DNA from: RYN-433 sp036558265
Lineage (GTDB): Bacteria > Planctomycetota > Phycisphaerae > Tepidisphaerales > Tepidisphaeraceae
Length of the DNA: 21,032 bases
NCBI GenBank assembly: GCA_036558265.1
Contig: DATBFY010000639.1
Span: 1 to 21,032 of the forward strand
Direction of reading: 5' to 3'
Below the pieces are notes generated by a model that saw only the letters and a program-made list of their open reading frames with translations, was not told where the DNA came from and searched no databases. The position numbers and the translations under genes were made by a program. Below, piece by piece: positions 1 to 6,442 of this stretch (its first letter is position 1; the number at the start of each line of letters is the position of its first letter).

Positions 1-672
1 GCCGCCCAGTTCGCGGACGGCGTCGGCCAGCACCTGTCCGTTCGAGACATAAACACTTCCCGGCCGCATCGGCTCGCCTGGCGCGATGATCTCGTCGCCG
101 GTGGAAAGAATCGCCACGACCGGTTTGCGCCACACTTCGACCATCGCCACGCCCACCGCCGCCAGCACGCTGACCTGCAGCCAGGTCTGAAGCAGGCACG
201 GCGCCAGGCTGATCACGTGCTCCGCGCGCAGTTCGAACAGCCGCCGCAGTTCGCGGTCGTCCAGCGTCTGCCGGATCAGGTAGTCGTTGGGAATCCGGTA
301 CCACGTCGCCAGCGCCAGGATCACCCCCAGCACCACGATCGCCAGCAGCGCCGCCAGGATGATCCCCAGGTACTTGCCGACCAGCACTTCCCACTTGAAG
401 AGCGGCTTGCTCATCAGCGTGAGCATCGTGCGGTCCTCGATCTCGTCGTAGATCGACTTGCTGGTGGCGAACAGCGTCGCGATCAGCACCAGCAGCAGGA
501 TCACGTCGATGCCGACCGACTTGAACATCGTCGTGTCTTCGCCCAGCGTGAAGAACGGCAGCATCCCGAACACGATCAGGATCGCCGCCCCGAAGACCAG
601 CAGCAGCGTATAGATGGGCTGGACGATCGCTTCGCGGAACGTGTGGCGCAGGATGACGAAGGTGCGATACAT
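1..672 (-). CDS. ABC-2 type permease N-terminus joined in frame to MoeA C-terminal region (partial, possible chimera)
   Basis: The frame is open from ATG 672 to the window edge (224 codons). Residues 1 to about 176 look like an ABC-2 transporter permease: a start MYRTFVILRHTFREAI, a hydrophobic segment around 22-40, another around 54-66, the cytoplasmic stretch IYDEIEDRTMLTLMSKP typical of these permeases, and a third hydrophobic stretch around 99-119. From about residue 170 the protein instead reads like molybdopterin molybdotransferase: VEVWRKPVVAILSTGDEI, then PGE and YVSNGQVLADAV, matching the MoeA core where STGDE and the SN of the cofactor-binding region are conserved. The switch lies in VLAAVGVA, a string plausible in either family. 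A real permease would continue with more membrane segments. It is either a true fusion or a misjoin at a short GC-rich identity. Each half is recognised with confidence; the joined product is doubtful. It lies downstream of acyP on the same strand. Confidence 0.6.
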   Translation of the reverse strand, partial: MYRTFVILRHTFREAIVQPIYTLLLVFGAAILIVFGMLPFFTLGEDTTMFKSVGIDVILLLVLIATLFATSKSIYDEIEDRTMLTLMSKPLFKWEVLVGKYLGIILAALLAIVVLGVILALATWYRIPNDYLIRQTLDDRELRRLFELRAEHVISLAPCLLQTWLQVSVLAAVGVAMVEVWRKPVVAILSTGDEIIAPGEPMRPGSVYVSNGQVLADAVRELGG

Positions 673-682
673 GACCGGGGCT

Positions 683-768
683 GTTGTCAATTGTCCATGG
701 CCAATTGTCAATAGGACCCGAGCGCGGCGCGCAACCCACCCCACAATGGCCCACGGACAACTGACAAC
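683..768 (-). repeat. Heptamer array A with inverted partner (18 bp hairpin) before the permease start
   Basis: Positions 684-711 read on the minus strand as phased 7-mers TTGACAA, TTGGCCA, TGGACAA and TTGACAA. An inverted partner lies at 751-768. On the minus-strand RNA, 768-751 (GTTGTCAGTTGTCCGTGG) pairs with 700-683 over 18 positions without mismatch if two G-U pairs are allowed; on the plus-strand RNA the same two positions are A-C mismatches. The loop is 50 nt. The array ends 11 nt before ATG 672 and fills the gap between acyP and the permease. It could be an attenuator or an RNA-stability element; there is no U-tract for a classical terminator. Confidence 0.7.
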
Positions 769-778
769 GGACGATCTG

Positions 779-1144
779 TTAGTGCTTGATCGAGAACCCG
801 CTGAACGCGTTGCTGGCGGGCTCGGTTCGCGTATCCACCCGCTGGATGAAGTGAGTCATCTTCTGCCGGATCGCGTCGAGGAGGTGGTCCATGTCCTGGT
901 CCGGGCCCTCCATGACCAGCTCCACCCGACCGTCCGGCAGGTTGCGCACGTACCCCCGAACGTTGTGCGGCATCGCCAGATTGTGAACCGTGTAACGGAA
1001 CCCCACCCCCTGCACTCGGCCGGAAAAGTAACAGGTCCGGCGTTGGAGCGAAGCGATGCTGTCCTTCACCTGCGTACCCATCTCGGCGGGGCAGTTTAGC
1101 GCAGGACGGTCGGCCGATGCAATGGAAATTTGCGGCTCTGCCAT
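779..1144 (-). CDS. acyP: Acylphosphatase
   Basis: This small cytosolic enzyme hydrolyses acyl phosphates such as carbamoyl- or 1,3-bisphosphoglyceryl phosphate. The family signature GRVQGVGFR is at residues 42-50, with R50 as the phosphate-binding arginine, and the catalytic asparagine is N68 in VRNLPDG. The 18-residue spacing between them equals that of characterised acylphosphatases. The C-terminus SGFSIKH fits the usual last strand. At 121 residues it is about 20-30 longer than the family norm. An internal ATG at 1081 (MGTQVKDS) would give 100 residues, and neither start has a convincing Shine-Dalgarno, so the N-terminus is uncertain. It sits between the lipoprotein gene (55 bp upstream, gap filled by a perfect hairpin) and the permease (106 bp downstream, gap filled by heptamer array A), all on the minus strand. 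Confidence 0.93.
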   Translation of the reverse strand: MAEPQISIASADRPALNCPAEMGTQVKDSIASLQRRTCYFSGRVQGVGFRYTVHNLAMPHNVRGYVRNLPDGRVELVMEGPDQDMDHLLDAIRQKMTHFIQRVDTRTEPASNAFSGFSIKH

Positions 1145-1154
1145 GCCGATGCCT

Positions 1155-1179
1155 ATTGTCGGCCAATCCGGCCGACAAT
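1155..1179 (-). promoter_or_regulatory. Perfect 10 bp inverted repeat just upstream of acyP
   Basis: ATTGTCGGCC (1155-1164) and GGCCGACAAT (1170-1179) are perfect complements around a 5-nt loop. The element occupies most of the 55 bp between the lipoprotein stop and the acyP ATG, ending 10 nt before that ATG. There is no T-run on either side, so an operator or RNA leader structure is as likely as a terminator. The 8-mer ATTGTCGG also occurs at 6333-6340, upstream of htpX. Confidence 0.5.
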
Positions 1180-1199
1180 CAGGAGTTCCCCCCGCAGAA

Positions 1200-2225
1200 T
1201 CACGAGTTCCACTGTGCGGAGTACTCCTCGAACGCGACTTTTCGCACGTAGGCCTGGTAGAGGCGGTCGATCGTCTCGAAGTTCAGGTTGAGGTAGTGCT
1301 CGAGCATCGGTTTGACCGCGGTCCGGTTCCACGGCCCCCCCGCCCGGGTGTGGGTGTGCGTCGGGTCATACACGGTGCCGTTGGCGGTATCCGCGAGCCA
1401 CCGTTGCAGATTGGGTCTGAACCGACCCCCGTCCGACTCATAAAGGAACTTCGCGAAGCACCACGCCTGCGCATAAAACGCGTCCACCTTCTCCCCGTTC
1501 TCCTCCACGACCTCTCCCGCGTGCATGGCGATGATCCTCTCGAGCGGCCAGAGCTTGTTGGTCTCGGCGGCCTTGCGCAGCGCCTGCACGCGCACCTGGT
1601 TGATCGAGAGGTTCCATCTTGGCAGGTTCTGGTCGTGCCAGGCGATCCCCTCGAACATGCACGCCAATCCCTCCTCGACGAAGGGTGGCAAGCGTCCGAT
1701 AAAGTGGCGCGCGACGTACTGGTGCCACCCCTCGTGGGCCGCCACCGACGCGGTCGCGTAGCGCCCGATGTAGTAGGCGACGTACTTGTCCTTGATCGCG
1801 TAGCCGCCGCGGCGGATCTGGAGGTAGATGTTGGCGTCGCCACCGGTGTACGCGCGGGTGAACGCCTCCCATTCCACGCGGCGTTCGAAGATGTAGCACT
1901 CCATCGGCGCGTCGGAATGGGTGGTTCCCGGCGCGACCTTGCGGTACTGCTCCAGCGCCCCCTCCATCACCTGCGGCAGCAGCGTCGTAATGTCGGGCTC
2001 GTTGATCGTGGTGTAGATCACGTAATTGGCGGACTTGATCCGGCTCGCCGGCTCGCCGCGGAAGCTCCAGGCCTCCACCGAAGACGTGGAGAGCAGCTTG
2101 GGCCCTTCCCATTTGCCCAGGGCGGCGGTCGATCGCGTCTCGCAACCGCCGCCCCCCAGGAGCAACAGGAGACAGAAGGTCAGGGTAAGCCCGGCCGCTG
2201 ATTGCGAACGCATGGTGTTGATCAT
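1200..2225 (-). CDS. Predicted lipoprotein zinc metallopeptidase (gluzincin type)
   Basis: The N-terminus has a short charged start, a leucine-rich core and a cysteine at residue 28 preceded by LLLGGGG, which resembles a lipobox although the -3 residue is Gly rather than Leu. An exported, probably membrane-anchored protein is expected. The body (341 residues) contains AAHEGWHQYVARHF at 162-175, an HExxH zinc motif at H164-E165-H168, followed by LPPFVEEGLA with E184/E185 placed to act as the third zinc ligand, as in gluzincins and DUF1570/peptidase MA-like proteins. The substrate is unknown. Start: ATG 2225 or ATG 2213; neither has a Shine-Dalgarno. The frame stays open much further upstream, but that part is antisense to the divergent gene and is not credible. 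The divergent start codon is only 12 bp away, so its promoter must lie inside the neighbour's coding region. Confidence 0.8.
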   Translation of the reverse strand: MINTMRSQSAAGLTLTFCLLLLLGGGGCETRSTAALGKWEGPKLLSTSSVEAWSFRGEPASRIKSANYVIYTTINEPDITTLLPQVMEGALEQYRKVAPGTTHSDAPMECYIFERRVEWEAFTRAYTGGDANIYLQIRRGGYAIKDKYVAYYIGRYATASVAAHEGWHQYVARHFIGRLPPFVEEGLACMFEGIAWHDQNLPRWNLSINQVRVQALRKAAETNKLWPLERIIAMHAGEVVEENGEKVDAFYAQAWCFAKFLYESDGGRFRPNLQRWLADTANGTVYDPTHTHTRAGGPWNRTAVKPMLEHYLNLNFETIDRLYQAYVRKVAFEEYSAQWNS

Positions 2226-2237
2226 AGGGTGTGGGGA

Positions 2238-2924
2238 ATGCCTCAGCAGATCCGGTTCGACATCATCAGCATCGGGACTCTTAGTCGCAATAGGGTGTGG
2301 GGCGAGTCCGCGGCGGTGCGCACCGCCCACGCCACGACCACGCTGATTAGATCGGGCAAACGCAATATCCTGGTTGACCCGGGCCTGCCCGCGGCGGCGC
2401 TGGGCGCCCGGCTCGGAGAACGGACGGGACTCAGGCCCGAGCAGGTTGACACCGTCTTTCTGACCAACTTCCGCCCGGCGCACCGCGCGGGGCTGGCGAT
2501 CTTCGGGCATGCCAAGGTATTGATCCACGAGTTCGAGCAGCAGGCCACGCGGCAGCACCTCGAACGGTTGATCGAAGAAGCTCCGCAGGAAGACGTCGAC
2601 CGCAAGACATTGCAACAGGAGTTGGAGCTGCTCGAGCGTCTGATGCCGGCCGACGACACGATTGCCGACCTGCTCGACCTGTTCCCGCTGTCCGGGTACA
2701 CGCCCGGCACCTGTGGGCTGCTGATCAAGCTGCCGACCGCCAGCGTCATGGTCGCGGGGGACGCCGTGCCGACCCAGGATCATTTCCTCGCGGGGCAGGT
2801 CCTGCCGGACGCGTATGACATCGAGGCGGCGCAGGAGTCGATGCGCGAGGTGTACGAGATCGCCGACCTGATCATCCCCGGTCACGACAACGTGTTCATG
2901 AACCCACGGTCGGCGGGGATGTGA
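2238..2924 (+). CDS. Metallo-beta-lactamase-fold protein with degenerate metal site
   Basis: The 228-residue protein follows the MBL fold order: an early IISIGTLS strand, LIRSGKRNILVDPGL, VDTVFLTNFRPAHRAGL where the HxHxDH motif belongs, PLSGYTPGTCGLLI, VMVAGDAV and IIPGHDNVF. Only the last His of the first motif, the Asp of AGDAV and the terminal His of PGHD remain. The two leading His and the Asp of HxHxDH are replaced (N, R, A), and the usual PGHT reads PGTC. Classical zinc hydrolase chemistry is therefore doubtful; it may use a different metal site or only bind a ligand. ATG 2238 follows a G-rich GTGGGGA, a very close and weak ribosome site. It is divergent from the lipoprotein gene and convergent with dacB (9 bp between stops). 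Confidence 0.75.
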   Translation: MPQQIRFDIISIGTLSRNRVWGESAAVRTAHATTTLIRSGKRNILVDPGLPAAALGARLGERTGLRPEQVDTVFLTNFRPAHRAGLAIFGHAKVLIHEFEQQATRQHLERLIEEAPQEDVDRKTLQQELELLERLMPADDTIADLLDLFPLSGYTPGTCGLLIKLPTASVMVAGDAVPTQDHFLAGQVLPDAYDIEAAQESMREVYEIADLIIPGHDNVFMNPRSAGM

Positions 2925-2933
2925 CGCGCGGGG

Positions 2934-4430
2934 TCACTGCGGCTGCGGCTCGACCGTGGAGGCCAGCTCGCGGCTGTGCGTGTCCACGGCCTTCACGATC
3001 AGTTCCTGCAGGTTCTTGGGCGTCACCGTGTCCACCACGTTGTTGATCAGGATCGAGAAGGCGTACCAGTTGTCGTCCTTGGCCTTGAGGTATCCGGACA
3101 GCGTCCGCACGTTGTTCACGAAGCCGGACTTGCCGAACACCCGCCCGCGCAGGTCGGAATTGGCAAAGCGGTGCTCGAGCGTGCCGTCCTTGCCGGAGAT
3201 CGAGAGGCTCGTGAAGAAGGCGTCCTTGGTGTCCTTGTTGTGCCAGTTGTAGGCCAGGATCTGGCAGAGTGCGTTGGCGGAGATCGCGTTCTCCTTGGAG
3301 AGCCCGCAGCCGTCGTCGAACTTGAACTCGGTTTCCGCCACTCCGATCTTCTTGAGGTAGGCGGCGTTGGCCTGAGTTCCGTTCTTCCAGCTCCCCGGCT
3401 CGTTGGTGACCGCGGCGCCGATCCGCTTGCACAACGCCTCGGCGTAGAGGTTCATGCTGTCCTTGTTCGCCCGCGCCAGCACGGTCGCGATGGGCGTCTC
3501 GTTGACCGCCAGCAATTGCCAGCTCGGATCGCCGTCGAGACCGGTCTTGAGCAGCGAGGCGCGGAGGGTGCGGTCGCGCGCTGGCTTTGCCGCGGCGATC
3601 TTCACGCCCGCGGCGTTGAACGTCTCCGCGAGCACCGTCGCCGTGAAGAGGCTCGGGTCATGCACGGTCACGGAGACCGGCACGTCCGTGCTGTAGGGCG
3701 TGTGCCCCTTTAGCACGATGTTGTTCCCGCCGGGAATGCGCGACAGCCAGATCGCGTTGTCGCCACCGGTCACGCAGGAGTTCGCGATGTTGGCAAAGGT
3801 CGTCGCGGGCTCCGCCACGTAATTCACGGGCTCCCCCGGGGTCGTAACGTGGATGTAAAAGTCGATGCAGTTGGCATTCAGGTTCAAACCGGCCACCTCG
3901 GCGACATACCGCTTGTGGATCTGGTCGCTCGGCCAGTGTGGGTGGAGGAACTGCTCGTCGAAGATGCTGTCGTCCACCACGACCCGGGCGAAGTTGCCAA
4001 CCCCATTCTTGTTCAGTTGTTCGGCCCAGTTCTTGAAGAGGGTGATGGACGTCCAGCCCGACTTGCGGAGCAACTCGGCGTCACCCAGGGTGGGGTCGCC
4101 ATCGCCGATGAGGACCAGGTCGTTGTTGTGCTTTAGCAGGAGCGTGCGGAACTTAAAGTCCGCCCCCAAGGCGTCGAGCGCGTCGGACGTCGTGACCAGC
4201 TTGAGGTTGCTGGCGGGGATGAGCGGGATGTCGGAGTTGTGCCGGAACAGGATCTGGTTGCTTTGCGGGGCGTCACCCAGGCGAATGATCTCGACGCCGA
4301 CCTCGGCCTTATTCAGCGTCTTGTCCTTCAGGATCGTCTGGATGTCGCTGTTGAGGTCTGCGCGGGCCCAAGTGCCGACGGACAGGAGAGTTGCGATCGC
4401 GACGATGAGGGGTTTGAAGCGGTGAGTCAT
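2934..4430 (-). CDS. dacB: D-alanyl-D-alanine carboxypeptidase/endopeptidase, PBP4 type (peptidase S13)
   Basis: This periplasmic penicillin-binding protein trims D-Ala from peptidoglycan stems and can cut D-Ala-mDAP cross-links. All three active-site motifs are visible: SNLK (S74-K77, nucleophile and general base) in IPASNLKLVT, SMN (S325-N327), and KSG (K434-G436) in FGKSGFVNNV. A signal peptide runs from MTHRFKPLIV through GTWARA (residues 1-24). The long stretch between the first two motifs matches the inserted domains of PBP4. The 498-residue length is normal for the family. ATG 4430 is preferred over an in-frame ATG at 4448 because AGAGGA sits 7-8 nt upstream of it. Planctomycetes do have thin peptidoglycan, so an active enzyme makes sense. 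It is a single-gene unit, convergent with the MBL-fold gene. Confidence 0.92.
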   Translation of the reverse strand: MTHRFKPLIVAIATLLSVGTWARADLNSDIQTILKDKTLNKAEVGVEIIRLGDAPQSNQILFRHNSDIPLIPASNLKLVTTSDALDALGADFKFRTLLLKHNNDLVLIGDGDPTLGDAELLRKSGWTSITLFKNWAEQLNKNGVGNFARVVVDDSIFDEQFLHPHWPSDQIHKRYVAEVAGLNLNANCIDFYIHVTTPGEPVNYVAEPATTFANIANSCVTGGDNAIWLSRIPGGNNIVLKGHTPYSTDVPVSVTVHDPSLFTATVLAETFNAAGVKIAAAKPARDRTLRASLLKTGLDGDPSWQLLAVNETPIATVLARANKDSMNLYAEALCKRIGAAVTNEPGSWKNGTQANAAYLKKIGVAETEFKFDDGCGLSKENAISANALCQILAYNWHNKDTKDAFFTSLSISGKDGTLEHRFANSDLRGRVFGKSGFVNNVRTLSGYLKAKDDNWYAFSILINNVVDTVTPKNLQELIVKAVDTHSRELASTVEPQPQ

Positions 4431-4448
4431 CCTTGATCCTCTTCTCAT

Positions 4449-4519
4449 CGGCCCGTCCCTGGGCCGGCTTGCAGGGCGCTAGAGTACCCGCCGACCCATC
4501 GGGTGCAAGGCTTGCGCCC
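4449..4519 (-). promoter_or_regulatory. Two inverted repeats upstream of dacB
   Basis: CGGCCC (4449-4454) pairs with GGGCCG (4461-4466), placing a GC-rich hairpin about 18 nt before the dacB ATG. Further up, GGGTGCA (4501-4507) pairs with TGCGCCC (4513-4519) with one G-T position. They lie in the presumed dacB leader or promoter. No clear promoter hexamers for dacB were picked out, so the role is open. Confidence 0.3.
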
Positions 4520-4581
4520 AAAACGCCTGGGAGCTGAGGGCGCGGATCGGAATCCTGACCGCAAACAAGCCAAGTTTTCGA

Positions 4582-4611
4582 TTGACTTGATTCCTCGTCC
4601 CTGACGACAAT
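4582..4611 (+). promoter_or_regulatory. Candidate sigma-70-like promoter for the prepilin gene
   Basis: TTGACT (4582-4587) and GACAAT (4606-4611) are separated by 18 nt and each differs from the sigma-70 consensus by one or two bases. The region is locally AT-richer than its surroundings. The predicted start, near 4618, would put heptamer array C in the leader of the prepilin mRNA. Confidence 0.4.
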
Positions 4612-4624
4612 GTCGGCACATCAC

Positions 4625-4658
4625 TTCAGGTTCGGCATTCGGATTTCGGACCTTCAAT
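4625..4658 (+). repeat. Heptamer array C in the prepilin leader
   Basis: Three contiguous phased heptamers TTCGGCA, TTCGGAT and TTCGGAC (4631-4651) are flanked by the related TTCAGG (4625-4630) and CTTCAAT (4652-4658). The array lies between the candidate promoter and ATG 4699. It has no inverted partner. Confidence 0.6.
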
Positions 4659-4698
4659 TCGTGTGGATCGCGCGCACATCTTCTTCGCGGAGGCTTTC

Positions 4699-5433
4699 AT
4701 GGGCCGGCGTTGCCGCAATCGTTTGCAGGGATTCACGCTCGTCGAATTGCTCGTCGTCATCGGCATCATTGCCCTCCTGATCGCCGTCCTCCTCCCGGCG
4801 CTTCAGAAGGCGCGCGAGCAGAGCATGCGCGCCAAGTGCATGTCCAACCACAAGCAGATCATGACCGCCCTGATCATGTACACGAGCGAGAACAGGCTCG
4901 CGATGCCGTTCATCAACTCCAACGGGATCGAAAGCGGTGGCAAGTTCAAGGGCCCCGGTTGGCTCTACGAATACTCGACGGCCGCCGGAAACGGGCACAG
5001 CATTCAGTCGGATGTCGAGCGGGGCGCATTGTGGCCGTACCTGAAAACCTATGAGGTTTATCACTGCCCGTTCGACGTCCCACCATACACGCAGGGGGGC
5101 ACGCGGAACCTGACCAGCTACCTGATCAACCGGTACATGAACTGGATCACCCCCTTCGCCGTCCCGAAGATCAGTTTCTTCAGGCCCGATACGTATTGCT
5201 TCTGGGAAGCCGATGATGCGTTGACGAGCGCTTCCTGGAACGACGGGAACAACTATCCCAACGAGGGCCTGACCGACCGGCACGGCAAGGGCGGCAAAGG
5301 CTCCAAGGGCGGCATCGTGAGCTTCATCGATTCGCACGTGGAATGGATCACGCTCCAGGAGTTCAACGACGAGGTGACCAACTGGAGCAACAACAGGTTC
5401 CCGAACCGTTTCGCGCGGGTGAAGATGGAGTGA
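4699..5433 (+). CDS. Type II secretion/type IV pilin-like prepilin protein
   Basis: The protein begins MGRRCRNRLQG followed by FTLVELLVVIGIIALL, a class III prepilin signal: a prepilin peptidase would cut after G11 and methylate F12, with the conserved Glu at +5 of the mature chain. The hydrophobic helix runs to about residue 32. The rest is a soluble head of the kind found in the very large planctomycete prepilin-like families, ending with FIDSHVEWI, a variant of the usual DGHV box. The conserved His-to-Asp spacing there is lengthened by a Gly/Lys stretch (RHGKGGKGSKGG). Length is 244 residues. ATG 4699 has a good GCGGAGG site 5 nt upstream; a GTG at 4663 is in frame but unsupported. Pseudopilin or surface-filament subunit are both possible. 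Its stop codon abuts that of htpX. Confidence 0.88.
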   Translation: MGRRCRNRLQGFTLVELLVVIGIIALLIAVLLPALQKAREQSMRAKCMSNHKQIMTALIMYTSENRLAMPFINSNGIESGGKFKGPGWLYEYSTAAGNGHSIQSDVERGALWPYLKTYEVYHCPFDVPPYTQGGTRNLTSYLINRYMNWITPFAVPKISFFRPDTYCFWEADDALTSASWNDGNNYPNEGLTDRHGKGGKGSKGGIVSFIDSHVEWITLQEFNDEVTNWSNNRFPNRFARVKME

Positions 5434-6306
5434 TCAGGCGGCGTAGCGGAACATGCCGGTAGTCTGGCGGCCGATGAGGTTCATCAAGCGCTTTTCCATC
5501 GGCGGGTGGGTGGCGAAGAGGTTGGCCATGCTTCGCAGGGGATTCAGCGGCTCGACGATGAACATGCTGTTGTAGGCGGGGTTGGTCTCCAGCGGGATCC
5601 GCTGGCTTTGCAGCTGCAGTTTCTCGAGCGCCGAGGCGAGGTACATGGGGTCGCCGGCGAGGCGCGCGCCCTCGTTGTCGGCGTTGAACTCGCGGGAGCG
5701 GCTGATCGCCGCCTGGATGAGGACCGCCGCGATCGGCGCGAAGATGAGGAAGAGAAGCGCCACGAGCGGGTTGCCACCGCCCTCGTCATCGTCGCGGGAC
5801 GACCCGCCGAACCAGAACGCCAGGTAACCCAGTGAGCTGATCGCGGCGGCGATCGTGGCGGCGACGGTGCTGATCAGGATGTCGCGGTGCTTCACATGCG
5901 CCAGTTCGTGGCCCATGACGCCGGCGATCTCGTGGCGGTCGAGGATTCGCAGAAGGCCTTCGGTGGCGCAGACGGCGGCGTGCTGCGGGTTGCGGCCGGT
6001 GGCGAAGGCATTTGGAGCGTCGCTGGGCGCGACGTAGACGCGCGGCATGGGCAGGTTTGCCCGCTGGGCGAGTTGGGCGGTGATCTGGTACAGCTCGTGA
6101 TCGGGGCCGACCTCGCGAGCGCCCATGGACATGAGCGCGATCTTGTCGCTGTAGAAGTACGAGATGAAGTTGGTAACCGCGGCGATGCCCAAGGCGATGA
6201 TGACCCCCTGCCTGCCACCGATCAGGTGACCGGCGAGCAGGATGATTCCGCTGAGCGCGCCTAAGAAAAAGACGGTCTTGACGTTGTTATAGAACTTCGA
6301 GTTCAT
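5434..6306 (-). CDS. htpX: HtpX-like membrane zinc metalloprotease (M48)
   Basis: HtpX is an inner-membrane M48 protease that removes misfolded membrane proteins together with FtsH. Here HELAH (residues 133-137) gives the zinc-binding and catalytic residues, and E206 in SREFNAD is the third zinc ligand. Two N-terminal membrane segments lie at about 11-27 and 34-50 and two more around 145-168 and 180-200. The segment APNAFATGRNPQHAAVCATEGLL is the family core. Length is 290 residues, normal for HtpX. ATG 6306 is preferred, since CGGAG lies 9 nt upstream; an in-frame GTG at 6312 would crowd that site. It is downstream of, and co-directional with, the thiamine-binding gene, but a 136 bp gap with two hairpins separates them. 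Heat-shock control is typical of the family but not visible here. Confidence 0.95.
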   Translation of the reverse strand: MNSKFYNNVKTVFFLGALSGIILLAGHLIGGRQGVIIALGIAAVTNFISYFYSDKIALMSMGAREVGPDHELYQITAQLAQRANLPMPRVYVAPSDAPNAFATGRNPQHAAVCATEGLLRILDRHEIAGVMGHELAHVKHRDILISTVAATIAAAISSLGYLAFWFGGSSRDDDEGGGNPLVALLFLIFAPIAAVLIQAAISRSREFNADNEGARLAGDPMYLASALEKLQLQSQRIPLETNPAYNSMFIVEPLNPLRSMANLFATHPPMEKRLMNLIGRQTTGMFRYAA

Positions 6307-6327
6307 CCGCACGATCTCCGTTCGTGA

Positions 6328-6397
6328 CCACCATTGTCGGTGGACTACCGATGATAGGCAGATCGGGCAATCGCGGGATTAGAATCGGGGCGCGATT
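6328..6397 (-). promoter_or_regulatory. Hairpins between the thiamine-binding gene and htpX
   Basis: CCACC (6328-6332) pairs with GGTGG (6339-6343) around ATTGTC, and AATCGCG (6369-6375) pairs with CGCGATT (6391-6397) with a 15-nt loop. The first lies about 22 nt upstream of the htpX ATG and contains the 8-mer ATTGTCGG also seen in the acyP hairpin. The second may end the upstream transcript, but no T-run follows it on the minus strand. Confidence 0.3.
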
Positions 6398-6442
6398 TTG
6401 GAATCCGCGAAGAGGCAAGCCATGCCGTCCCGGTTGGCGGGG

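Noticed and set aside
684..768. Heptamer arrays as a CRISPR array
   Set aside because: The units are contiguous 7-mers without spacers, and no cas gene is present.
1056..2201. Plus-strand frame of 381 codons
   Set aside because: It is antisense to the lipoprotein and the acyP N-terminus; no motif was seen.
2226..2885. Long open minus-strand extension upstream of the lipoprotein gene
   Set aside because: It is wholly antisense to the MBL-fold gene, has the Arg/Gln-rich composition of a shadow frame, and would bury the clear signal peptide inside the protein.
4501..4525. Hairpin at 4501-4519 as an intrinsic terminator
   Set aside because: The A-run after it on the plus strand is a T-run before it on the minus strand, so neither direction gives hairpin followed by U-tract, and no gene ends nearby.
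4661..4698. GTG start at 4663 for the prepilin gene
   Set aside because: ATG 4699 has a good Shine-Dalgarno and leaves a normal short prepilin leader of 11 residues.
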